Shown: positions 1-5,509 of the stretch, piece after piece
Numbering within the stretch: position 1 is the stretch's first letter
Layout of the letters: every line of letters starts with the position of its first letter
Source: Rubrobacteraceae bacterium
Lineage (GTDB): Bacteria > Actinomycetota > Rubrobacteria > Rubrobacterales > Rubrobacteraceae
NCBI GenBank assembly: GCA_029240775.1
Contig: JARDZQ010000100.1
Coordinates: 1-6,692 of the forward strand
DNA: 6,692 nt
Direction: 5' to 3'
Notes under the pieces: generated by a model
What the model was told of the DNA's origin: nothing
Databases searched by the model: none
Seen by the model: the letters and a program-made list of their open reading frames with translations, nothing else
Position numbers and translations under genes: made by a program

Positions 1-258
1 CGGCCCGGGCTCCTGGCGACGGCCCTCTTCGGCTTTCTGCTGGCGTGGGACGAGTTCCTCTACGCTCTCATCTTCACCTCCTCTCTAGAATCGAAGACCA
101 TCCCGGTGGCGATCGCCGAGTTCACAGGCCGCCACGCCGTGGACTTCGGCATGATGGCTACCGGAGGCGTTGTGGCGTCGCTGCCACCTCTGGCGATCGC
201 GTTTCTGTTCCAGCGCTACATCGTCGGCGGCCTGGCCTCCGGCGCGGTGAAAGGGTGA
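1..258 (+). CDS. Carbohydrate ABC transporter permease, C-terminal part (5' end outside window)
   Basis: This is the last 85 codons of an inner-membrane permease that would form part of the channel of a sugar importer of the MalG/UgpE (CUT1) type. Two hydrophobic stretches are visible: one around residues 4-25 of the fragment, containing FLLAWDEFLYALI, and one around residues 55-70, followed by the short cytoplasmic tail YIVGGLASGAVKG. The W-(D/N)-E-(F/Y)-x-Y-A motif in the penultimate helix and a tail of the form F-Q-R-Y-(I/F)-V-x-G-L-(x)-G-A-V-K-G are typical of this permease family. The ATP-coupling EAA loop and the upstream membrane segments lie outside the window. The stop codon is immediately followed by the SIS gene, so the transporter and the two enzymes are probably co-transcribed and handle the same imported sugar. 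The substrate cannot be read from this fragment. Confidence 0.92.
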   Translation, partial: RPGLLATALFGFLLAWDEFLYALIFTSSLESKTIPVAIAEFTGRHAVDFGMMATGGVVASLPPLAIAFLFQRYIVGGLASGAVKG

Positions 259-260
259 GC

Positions 261-1253
261 GTGGGATACCTGGAGGACATACTGACCCAGCCGGAGAACC
301 TGGCCCGTTCGCACGAGACCTTCACGGAAGCCTTGCGGGACGCGGACCTCTCGGCATTCGGGGCGGGCCCGCTCGTCCTGGCGGGCATGGGCTCAAGCTA
401 CTTCGCCGCGATGCCCGCATCCTGGGCCCTGCGCGCTGCGGGCCGTCCGGCTTTCGCCCTCTCGGCGACAGAGCTCCTGGAGCCCGGCGCAGACCTGCTG
501 GGCGTCGCCTACGTTGGCATCTCCCAGTCGGGCAAGAGCGCCGAGACCGTGAAGGGCTTCTCGAGGGTGTCCGCCCCCCGCCTGGCGCTGACCAACACGG
601 GGTCGGGGCTCCTCTCGGAGCTCGCCGACGTATCCTTGCCGATCGGGTCCGCAAAAGATGCTGCCATTGCCATACTCACCTACACCGCCACGCTTGCCGC
701 TACCGCCACGCTTTGTAGCTCTCTCGGAGCTCCTCTGGACTTCGACCGGGCCCGGCTCCCGGACCTGGTGGCCGGGGTGCTGGAGGATAGCTCTGCGGTG
801 GCGAACGAGGCTGCGGAGCGATTCGAGGGGATGGAGGTCCTCGACTTCGTGGGCCGGGGAAGCTCCCTGGCTTCGGCGGCGGAGGGCGCTCTGCTCACGA
901 GGGAGGCCGTCAGGGTGCCGGCCGCGTGTATGGACACCCTGCAATACCTGCATGGCCCGCTGGAAGTGGCCGAGCCCGGTCGAGGATGCGTAGTGTTCGG
1001 TTCCGGACGAGAGGTTCGGCTCGCCGTGGACCTCGCCTCCTACGGGGCTTCGGTGCTGCTCGTTACCGAAGCCCCGGTGGACTCTACGGAGAACCTGAGG
1101 GTCGTCCGCATACCCGAGGTGCCGGACGTTTTCAAGCCCATCCTGGAGATACTCCCCGTACAGCTCCTGACCCACCATATGAGCAAGGCCCGGGACCTTG
1201 CCGCCGACGGCTTCCGCCACGAACAAGAGGACACGAAGCTGGAAGTCGGATGA
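261..1253 (+). CDS. Two-domain SIS sugar isomerase/deglycase-like protein (GlmS isomerase-domain / FrlB / AgaS relatives)
   Basis: A 330-residue soluble protein with two SIS phosphosugar-binding domains and no glutamine amidotransferase domain. Domain 1 (about residues 35-160) has the phosphate loops GMGSS (42-46) and ISQSGKSAET (87-96). Domain 2 (about 190-300) has GRGSS (198-202). Glu215 in TREAV and His231 in HGPLEVAEPG lie exactly 16 residues apart, like catalytic Glu488 and His504 of E. coli GlmS. The C-terminal tail, FRHEQEDTKLEVG, has Glu where GlmS has Schiff-base Lys603 when the preceding Arg residues are aligned. This points away from glucosamine-6-phosphate synthesis and towards a deglycase or deaminase of an amino-sugar or fructosamine 6-phosphate. 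GTG at 261 is chosen because AAAGGG (250-255) lies 5 nt upstream; GTG at 255, overlapping the permease stop, is the alternative. It lies between permease and kinase genes, so a catabolic role is likely; the exact substrate is unknown. Confidence 0.88.
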   Translation: MGYLEDILTQPENLARSHETFTEALRDADLSAFGAGPLVLAGMGSSYFAAMPASWALRAAGRPAFALSATELLEPGADLLGVAYVGISQSGKSAETVKGFSRVSAPRLALTNTGSGLLSELADVSLPIGSAKDAAIAILTYTATLAATATLCSSLGAPLDFDRARLPDLVAGVLEDSSAVANEAAERFEGMEVLDFVGRGSSLASAAEGALLTREAVRVPAACMDTLQYLHGPLEVAEPGRGCVVFGSGREVRLAVDLASYGASVLLVTEAPVDSTENLRVVRIPEVPDVFKPILEILPVQLLTHHMSKARDLAADGFRHEQEDTKLEVG

Positions 1254-2176
1254 GCCGCATCTCGGTGATCGGGAACGTGAACGTGGATCTCCTCGTCTGG
1301 CCCGCAGCCGAGTTCCCGCCTCCCGGAACCGATATGCCGGTCGAGTCGATACAGACCCGGGCCGCTGGAGCCGCCGGAAACACCGCGCTGGCCCTGGCGC
1401 GGCTGGGGAGCGTACCGCGTCTCATCGGCTGCGTGGGCGACGATCACTACGGGCGATTCATACTGGATGAGCTCGTCGCAGCGGGGATAGAAGAGGGAGT
1501 CTTCGTCCTACCCGGCGAACCCACGGGCATCTCCATAGCCTTCGAGGCCCCGGAGCGAGACAGGTCGTTCCTGACGCTCCTCGGGAGTCTCCAGACGTTC
1601 GAAGCGTCGATGGTGCCCCCGGATGCCCTGGAAGGAGATTACGTGCTCCTGTGCGGGTATTTCTGCCTGCCCTCGTTGCGAGGCCGGGACATGCTCAAGC
1701 TGCTCGAGAAGGTCCGCGCCGCCGGTGGACGCACCCTCTTCGACTGCGGCTGGGATCCGGCCGGATGGCCCCAGGAGACGAGGCGCGAGATAGTCGAGCT
1801 GCTGCCGCTCGTGGACTACTTCTTGCCCAACGAGGTCGAGGCCGGATCGCTCACGGGTATAGAAGATCCTATGGCAGCGGCCCGGGCGCTCGAGCGGATC
1901 TCCGGAGGGTGGGTGATCGTCAAGCTCGGCAAGGAGGGTTGCGTGGCCGTCGGAGCCGGACAGGAGCACGTAATCTCCGCTCCCCCCGTGCGGGTAGCCG
2001 ACACCACGGGGGCGGGGGACGCTTTTAACGCTGGACTGCTGTACGCCCTCGCGGGCGGAACGGAGGTGCCGGTGGCCTTGCGTCTGGCTACCCGCCTGGC
2101 TACCACCGTCGTCTCCAGGGCTTCTGCGAATCGCTACCCCGCCCTGGGAGAGCTCCTCCCGCTACTCGAAGAGTAA
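1250..2176 (+). CDS. PfkB-family carbohydrate kinase (ribokinase fold)
   Basis: A 308-residue cytoplasmic ATP-dependent sugar kinase of normal family length. The N-terminal strand IGNVNVD (7-13), the substrate-side glycine motif AGAAGNTALALARLG (39-53), CVGDDHYGRF (61-70), PNEVEA (193-198), VKLGKEG (224-230) and the C-terminal PfkB signature DTTGAGDAFNAG (251-262) are all present. Asp257 would be the catalytic base and GAGD the anion hole. The ATG overlaps the SIS stop codon (ATGA), indicating translational coupling. With the upstream importer and SIS protein, the simplest reading is that this kinase makes the 6-phosphorylated substrate on which the SIS enzyme acts, as FrlD does for FrlB. Phosphorylating a product sugar, as fructokinase or tagatose-6-phosphate kinase would, is also possible. 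The family is certain; the substrate is not visible in the sequence. Confidence 0.9.
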   Translation: MSRISVIGNVNVDLLVWPAAEFPPPGTDMPVESIQTRAAGAAGNTALALARLGSVPRLIGCVGDDHYGRFILDELVAAGIEEGVFVLPGEPTGISIAFEAPERDRSFLTLLGSLQTFEASMVPPDALEGDYVLLCGYFCLPSLRGRDMLKLLEKVRAAGGRTLFDCGWDPAGWPQETRREIVELLPLVDYFLPNEVEAGSLTGIEDPMAAARALERISGGWVIVKLGKEGCVAVGAGQEHVISAPPVRVADTTGAGDAFNAGLLYALAGGTEVPVALRLATRLATTVVSRASANRYPALGELLPLLEE

Positions 2177-2188
2177 CCGCCCACTCGT

Positions 2189-3052
2189 TCAGGCCGTCGA
2201 GAGCGCGGCGGAGAGGACCGGCTCGGGGTCGTAGTCCCCGGGGAGCGGGACGAAGGGTGGGCGGACCGTGCCCATCGGGGCGCCGTGCCTGGCCTCGGCT
2301 AGCCGCTTCAGGACCGCGGCCGAAGCGTACTCCTTGGTCATCGCCCGCGCCTGCTTGAGTCTCTCCGAGAGGGCCCTTCCACCGGCTTCGTCGCCCGACT
2401 TCACCTTCTCGTGCATGGCCAGTATCTCCTCCGGGATAAAGTTGGCCAGTGCGCTGATAGCGCCCTGCGCCCCTACGTTGAGCCGCTGCCAGAGGTCGTC
2501 CTCCGTCCCGATGAGCACGCCTCTGTTGCCCTCCAGAATGGCCTCGGCGTAGCCTCCCTCCCCCCCCGAGTCCTTGACGCCCCAGACCGGCAGGTCTATG
2601 ACGACCTCTTCGGGAACGGGGACGGCGTACTTGGGGATGTGGTAGAGGATGACGGGGTGGCCGGTCCTCTCGAGCACCGGCTCGAAGAAGCGCCTCAGGC
2701 CCTCGGGGCTCGCGGGCTTGAAGTAGTAGGGTGGCAGGACGAGCACCGCGGTCGCCGGGTACTCCTCCAGCGCCTCGACCATCTCCAGAGTCTCCGGCAG
2801 GTTGCCCTGCATGACGGCGGGGATGACCTGGATAGGGAGGTCCCACGCGAAGAGCGCCTCGAGGACCCGCAGCTTCTCATTCAAGGTCAACGAAGGCCCC
2901 TCGCCGTTGGTCCCGAAGGGCACGACGCCCCGCACTCCCATCTCCGCGAGCCAGGAGACGTGGTCGAGGTAGGAATCCACGTCCACGGAGAGCGCGGCGT
3001 CGTCCTTTATAGGGGTGACGTTAGCCACGTAGACGCCTTCTATCTCTTGCAT
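2189..3052 (-). CDS. DapA/KDG-aldolase-family class I lyase (dihydrodipicolinate synthase superfamily)
   Basis: A 287-residue (beta/alpha)8-barrel enzyme of the pyruvate-dependent N-acetylneuraminate lyase/DHDPS superfamily. Visible landmarks are the N-terminal VYVANVTPIKDD (7-18), the carboxylate-binding motif FGTNGEGPSL (46-55), PPYYFKP (107-113), catalytic Tyr137 in YHIPKY, and Schiff-base Lys160 in GVKDSGG. DapA usually has GTTGE at the substrate loop; GTNGEG, and a neighbouring keto-deoxy-gluconate kinase, favour a sugar-acid role such as 2-keto-3-deoxy-gluconate or -pentonate aldolase, or a related dehydratase, over lysine synthesis. This functional choice is inference. The ATG at 3052 is set by AGGAGG at 3057-3062, 4 nt upstream; the 39-codon in-frame extension beyond it lies in apparent regulatory DNA and is not used. 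Its stop lies only 12 bp from the stop of the convergent kinase gene. It has its own promoter region and is separated from the upstream gene by a terminator. Confidence 0.88.
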   Translation of the reverse strand: MQEIEGVYVANVTPIKDDAALSVDVDSYLDHVSWLAEMGVRGVVPFGTNGEGPSLTLNEKLRVLEALFAWDLPIQVIPAVMQGNLPETLEMVEALEEYPATAVLVLPPYYFKPASPEGLRRFFEPVLERTGHPVILYHIPKYAVPVPEEVVIDLPVWGVKDSGGEGGYAEAILEGNRGVLIGTEDDLWQRLNVGAQGAISALANFIPEEILAMHEKVKSGDEAGGRALSERLKQARAMTKEYASAAVLKRLAEARHGAPMGTVRPPFVPLPGDYDPEPVLSAALSTA

Positions 3053-3069
3053 GCCGCCTCCTTTTGACG

Positions 3070-3083
3070 ATACGGATCCGTAT
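3070..3083. promoter_or_regulatory. Perfect 14-bp palindrome, likely repressor operator for the aldolase gene
   Basis: ATACGGATCCGTAT is its own exact reverse complement. It sits 17 bp upstream of the aldolase start codon, just upstream of its Shine-Dalgarno sequence. A partial echo, TACGGGTATG on the minus strand, lies about 30 bp further upstream (3102-3111). A symmetric site between a promoter and a start codon is the usual position for a dimeric repressor of the GntR, LacI or IclR type. No regulator gene is in the window, so the binding protein is unknown. Confidence 0.45.
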
Positions 3084-3114
3084 GCTCGTCCCACTTTTAG
3101 CCATACCCGTACGA

Positions 3115-3169
3115 CTTTGCACTTAAAATCTGTCCTGCACCGGCTTTGCACGAGTATTCGCGTCTGCAC
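3115..3169. repeat. Two 26-bp direct-repeat units, each with paired TGCAC elements
   Basis: TGCAC occurs at 3118, 3136, 3147 and 3165, so the four copies are spaced 18, 11 and 18 bp. Each unit begins CTTTGCAC and ends CTGCAC (3115-3140 and 3144-3169), with a largely different centre and a 29-bp period. The array fills the space between the terminator of the upstream gene and the presumed promoter of the aldolase gene. It looks like a multi-site transcription-factor binding region, although no factor is identified. Confidence 0.45.
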
Positions 3170-3203
3170 AAAAATTAAAGCCGGGACACAGCAGCCCCGG
3201 CTT
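3170..3203 (-). terminator. Rho-independent terminator after the DUF4242 gene
   Basis: On the minus strand an 8-bp perfect stem (AAGCCGGG paired with CCCGGCTT, at 3196-3203 and 3178-3185) closes a 10-nt loop and is followed directly by TTAATTTTT. It lies 26 bp beyond the stop codon of the small DUF4242 gene and reads in the same direction. It should separate that transcript from the aldolase gene downstream. Confidence 0.85.
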
Positions 3204-3229
3204 GGTCGTTAGCGAACTTCTGCTACAGG

Positions 3230-3481
3230 CTATGAACCTTCTTTGACCTCGGTTATCTCGTCCGCTCCGAGGCCGTGGGCTTCCTTGTGAACGGCGTCAG
3301 CCGCCTCCGCGCTGGGAGCCTCTACCAGGCAGAAGACCTCACCCTTTTCCTCGTTGAACCAGTACCTTATGTAGTTCACCCCGTGCTTTTCCTGGGCTTC
3401 GAGGTCCTTTAGGTGGGCGTCCGCTATCGCTTCTGCGGTCAGTCCCTCGACGTTTTTGTGGTGGTCGATGTACAGGGGCAT
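3230..3481 (-). CDS. Small DUF4242-family protein
   Basis: An 83-residue protein, starting MPLYIDHH, that matches my recollection of the DUF4242 family: small ferredoxin-like alpha/beta domains, of which a Streptomyces member has been described as nickel-binding. Histidines at 7, 8, 23, 33, 65 and 69 and one Cys (51) could be metal ligands; VEAPSAEAADAVHKEAHG (53-70) is the characteristic helix region. No signal peptide or membrane segment is seen. The start is fixed by AGGAGG at 3491-3496, 9 nt before the ATG. It has a hairpin just upstream of the ribosome site, a terminator after it, and about 100 bp separating it from the kinase gene upstream, so it is probably expressed on its own. Any link to the surrounding sugar-acid enzymes rests on position only. 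Confidence 0.8.
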   Translation of the reverse strand: MPLYIDHHKNVEGLTAEAIADAHLKDLEAQEKHGVNYIRYWFNEEKGEVFCLVEAPSAEAADAVHKEAHGLGADEITEVKEGS

Positions 3482-3499
3482 TGTGTCGCTCCTCCTTTC

Positions 3500-3517
3500 C
3501 CCGCTTTCCCCAGCGGG
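3500..3517 (-). promoter_or_regulatory. 5' leader hairpin just before the DUF4242 ribosome site
   Basis: On the minus strand CCCGCT and AGCGGG form a 6-bp GC-rich stem with a GGGGAA loop, ending 3 nt before the AGGAGG of the DUF4242 gene. It leaves the ribosome site free, so it may stabilise the mRNA or serve as a protein or RNA contact rather than block translation. It could also be chance in GC-rich DNA. Confidence 0.35.
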
Positions 3518-3567
3518 TCATAACAAGACAGTTACACATAATGCCACTAAATGAAGCCCGATGCACT

Positions 3568-3582
3568 ACCGAGAATCTCGGT
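3568..3582 (-). terminator. Hairpin after the KDG-kinase stop codon (weak terminator candidate)
   Basis: A 6-bp perfect stem (ACCGAG/CTCGGT, 3-nt loop), extendable by three more pairs including a G-U, starts 3 nt past the kinase stop. No strong U-run follows on the minus strand (only CTTCATTT about 10 nt later), so it may attenuate or protect the 3' end rather than terminate fully. Confidence 0.35.
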
Positions 3583-3585
3583 GGT

Positions 3586-4518
3586 TCACCTTCCTAAATT
3601 CTTGCGGCCCTCGATAAAGGCCCACAGCTCCTCCCTATCTGGCAGGCCCTCGTAGTCCCCGAGGGTAGCGACGCTGAGCGCTCCCATGGCGTTGGCAGTG
3701 CGTAGGCGTTCCTCCGGGGAGAGCCCCCACAGGTGTCCGGCGAGATACCCCGCGTCGAAGGCGTCGCCGGCCCCGATGGAGTCCACCTCCCGCACGGGAA
3801 AGGCGGGCTGGGTTATGACGCGGCTATCTACGAGGGCCAGGCTCCCCTCCTTTCCCCGCTTGAGCACCACCTCCTGCGGCCCCGCGGCTGCGAGCTCCCG
3901 CACGAGAGCCCCGTCGCTCTTCCCCCAGAGCGCCTCGGCTTCTTCGTCTCCCACGAACAGGATGCCGACGCTCGGCAGTATCTCCTCGACGAAGCCCCGC
4001 GCCTCCTCAGGGCTCCACAGCTTGGAGCGGTAGTTGACGTCGAAGCTGAGAAGGGTCCCCGCCGCGCGGGCGGCCCACAGCGTAAAAGCCCGGCAGTCGT
4101 CGGAGAGGGATGGGGTGATGCCGGTAAGGTGGAGGCACTTCGCGTCTTCAAGGTAGTCCGTGTCGAAGGCCCCCGGTGCCATCGTCGAGGCCGCCGAGCC
4201 ACTGCGGTAGTAGTAGACCCGGGCCTCCGGGCCGACCTGCTCGCGCAGGTAGAGCCCTGTCGGGAAGCCCTGGACCCGCCGAACACTGGAGGTGTCCACC
4301 CCTTCTCCCCGGACGCGATCGAGGACCAGCTGGCCCGGCTCGTCGTCCCCGAGGAGGCTCATCCACCCCGTGGAGATGCCGAGACGGGAGAGGGCGATCG
4401 CCACGTTCGACTCCGCGCCCCCGATCTTCAGCTGCACGCTCGCGGCGTGCCGCAGCCGCCCCGGCCTCGCGGGGACGCCGAGGACCATCGTCTCGCCGGC
4501 CGTTACGACGCTCGTCAG
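3586..4518 (-). CDS. kdgK: 2-keto-3-deoxygluconate kinase-like PfkB protein (probable CTG start)
   Basis: A 310-residue PfkB kinase expected to phosphorylate 2-keto-3-deoxygluconate (KDG) or a related keto-deoxy-acid with ATP in the cytoplasm. The N-terminal strand VVTAGETMV (4-12), IGGAESNVAIALSRLG (32-47) and LLGDDEPGQ (55-63) come first. The substrate segment TGLYLRE (87-93) followed by YYYRSGSAAS (102-111) is the pattern I associate with KDG kinases. FDVNYRSKLW (159-168), VLKRGKEG (218-225) and the signature DSIGAGDAFDAG (246-257), with catalytic Asp252, complete it; Ile248 replaces the more usual Thr. No ATG, GTG or TTG fits the proper N-terminus. CTG at 4518 lies 6 nt after a perfect AGGAGG; the first downstream ATG (4488) would delete the first beta strand. 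It follows the hydrolase gene with a 10-bp gap, so the two are probably co-translated. KDG kinase identity is likely but not proven; 2-dehydro-3-deoxygalactonokinase activity is possible. Confidence 0.85.
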   Translation of the reverse strand: MTSVVTAGETMVLGVPARPGRLRHAASVQLKIGGAESNVAIALSRLGISTGWMSLLGDDEPGQLVLDRVRGEGVDTSSVRRVQGFPTGLYLREQVGPEARVYYYRSGSAASTMAPGAFDTDYLEDAKCLHLTGITPSLSDDCRAFTLWAARAAGTLLSFDVNYRSKLWSPEEARGFVEEILPSVGILFVGDEEAEALWGKSDGALVRELAAAGPQEVVLKRGKEGSLALVDSRVITQPAFPVREVDSIGAGDAFDAGYLAGHLWGLSPEERLRTANAMGALSVATLGDYEGLPDREELWAFIEGRKNLGR

Positions 4519-4524
4519 GGCGCT

Positions 4525-4530
4525 CCTCCT
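4525..4530 (-). promoter_or_regulatory. Shine-Dalgarno AGGAGG that sets the kinase CTG start
   Basis: A perfect AGGAGG on the minus strand overlaps the stop codon of the hydrolase gene (TAGGAGG) and ends 6 nt before an in-frame CTG. No ATG, GTG or TTG lies in frame at a usable distance, so this site is the main argument for CTG initiation and for translational coupling of the two genes. Confidence 0.7.
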
Positions 4531-5419
4531 ACAGAACGGCCACGTGCGCCCGGACGCCAGCCGCGAGTTCATGAGCGAACTCCGGGTAGGGGCCGAGCCG
4601 CTCGTCTGCACGCCTGGTCAGCTCCCGGAGGTCGGTGATCCCCTCGCCCAGCTCCTCCTTCACCACGCTGTGGACCTGCTGCGTGAACCTCAGGGAGCGG
4701 TCGAGGAAGTCTATGGCTTCCTTCCCCTGCATGGGCTGGTAGTGGGCGGTGAGGAGGTGTTCCGGCCGGAGAGTCCGGAGCATTCGGATCGTGTCTTGGT
4801 AGCCGGGGGCGTCGAAGTAGCGCGGGGGGATCAGACGGTTCCTCTCGCGGTCGTAGATGCCGGTCTCGAGCGCCGCGTCTATGATGATCGCCGCCCCGTT
4901 CTCCGGGTCCCAGATGCCGAGGTGCCCCGGCGTGTGGCCGGGGAGGTGCAGGATCTCGACGCGCCGCTCAGGCCCGAGCCTCATCGTCTCCCCGCCGCGC
5001 AGCCCGGCGTCTACCGGGGAGTCGCCGCCCAGCTCCTCGCGTATCCACTCCACCGAGTCCTCGTCAGGGCCGAAGCCGTAGGGCTCGTACCAGCGGTAGA
5101 TGTCAGCGAGCATGAGCTCATTGTTCTCGATCCAGGCCCGATCCGGCTCGCCGCACGAGAACCACAGGGAGGGGTGCCTCTCCTTGAGGGCACGGTTGCC
5201 GCCGCAGTGGTCCACGTCGGCGTGGCTGATGATGACCTCGTCTATGTCCTCTAAAGTGAGCCCGATCCCCTCGAGGTAGGGGATGATGACCTCCTCGGGC
5301 GTCCCGGCGAGGCCGGTGTCCACGAGGATCGTATGGTCCTCCCCGATGAGGAGGTACTGGCACATAAAGCGCGCCCCGAGGTCCGACTCTATACGGTGGA
5401 TGCCGGGTAGTATCTCCAT
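4529..5419 (-). CDS. Metallo-beta-lactamase-fold hydrolase
   Basis: A 296-residue cytoplasmic MBL-fold enzyme with no signal peptide. The expected ligands appear in order: HADVDH (66-71), His162 in LPGHTPGHLG, Asp181 in IIIDAA, and His226 in LLTAHYQP. The first motif is HxDxDH instead of the commoner HxHxDH, so Asp68 replaces a zinc-binding His; Asp70 and His71 remain. A helical C-terminal extension (about 230-296) follows the core. Substrates of this family range from lactones to thioesters and phosphodiesters. Lying directly upstream of and coupled to a keto-deoxy-sugar-acid kinase, a sugar-lactone hydrolase is a reasonable guess but only a guess. The ATG has no clear Shine-Dalgarno sequence, and an in-frame TAG 15 nt upstream excludes a longer protein. 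A promoter-like sequence placed to give a nearly leaderless mRNA lies directly upstream. Confidence 0.85.
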   Translation of the reverse strand: MEILPGIHRIESDLGARFMCQYLLIGEDHTILVDTGLAGTPEEVIIPYLEGIGLTLEDIDEVIISHADVDHCGGNRALKERHPSLWFSCGEPDRAWIENNELMLADIYRWYEPYGFGPDEDSVEWIREELGGDSPVDAGLRGGETMRLGPERRVEILHLPGHTPGHLGIWDPENGAAIIIDAALETGIYDRERNRLIPPRYFDAPGYQDTIRMLRTLRPEHLLTAHYQPMQGKEAIDFLDRSLRFTQQVHSVVKEELGEGITDLRELTRRADERLGPYPEFAHELAAGVRAHVAVL

Positions 5420-5428
5420 CCTGAGGCC

Positions 5429-5457
5429 ACACTAGCCGCGCCCAATGTTCCGCGCAA
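5429..5457 (-). promoter_or_regulatory. Candidate promoter for the hydrolase-kinase operon, giving a leaderless or near-leaderless mRNA
   Basis: On the minus strand TTGCGC (5452-5457) and TAGTGT (5429-5434) are separated by 17 bp. They match the bacterial -35 and -10 consensus at only about half of positions, which is common in GC-rich actinobacteria. The -10 box ends 9 nt before the ATG, so transcription would start within a few bases of it. That agrees with the absence of a ribosome site. Confidence 0.35.
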
Positions 5458-5509
5458 GCACGAGGCGACCGTGTTAGCTTGTACACCCATCCGGGAAGGA
5501 GGTTCGAAC

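Noticed and set aside
45..260. In-frame upstream extension of the SIS protein
   Set aside because: It overlaps the permease coding frame, has no recognisable homology, and a ribosome-site-like AAAGGG lies just before the GTG at 261.
393..1226. Long minus-strand frame opposite the SIS gene
   Set aside because: Low-complexity, His/Gly/Arg-rich translation typical of a GC shadow; the SIS motifs on the plus strand are unambiguous.
2100..2846. Second minus-strand frame inside the aldolase gene
   Set aside because: An Arg/Gly/Pro-rich out-of-frame reading of the aldolase gene with no motif.
3053..3169. 39-codon N-terminal extension of the aldolase
   Set aside because: It crosses the palindrome, the TGCAC array and the internal AGGAGG; the normal family N-terminus begins at the ATG at 3052.
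3482..3585. Sigma-70 promoter for the DUF4242 gene (GTGGCA with TATGAC on the minus strand)
   Set aside because: The spacer is 19 bp and other pairings score equally well, so no position can be preferred.
3733..4638. Long plus-strand frame opposite the KDG kinase
   Set aside because: Composition is that of an antisense shadow in GC-rich DNA, and the minus strand encodes clear PfkB motifs.
4292..5254. Long plus-strand frame opposite the hydrolase
   Set aside because: Its protein shows no family motif, while the opposite strand has all MBL metal ligands.
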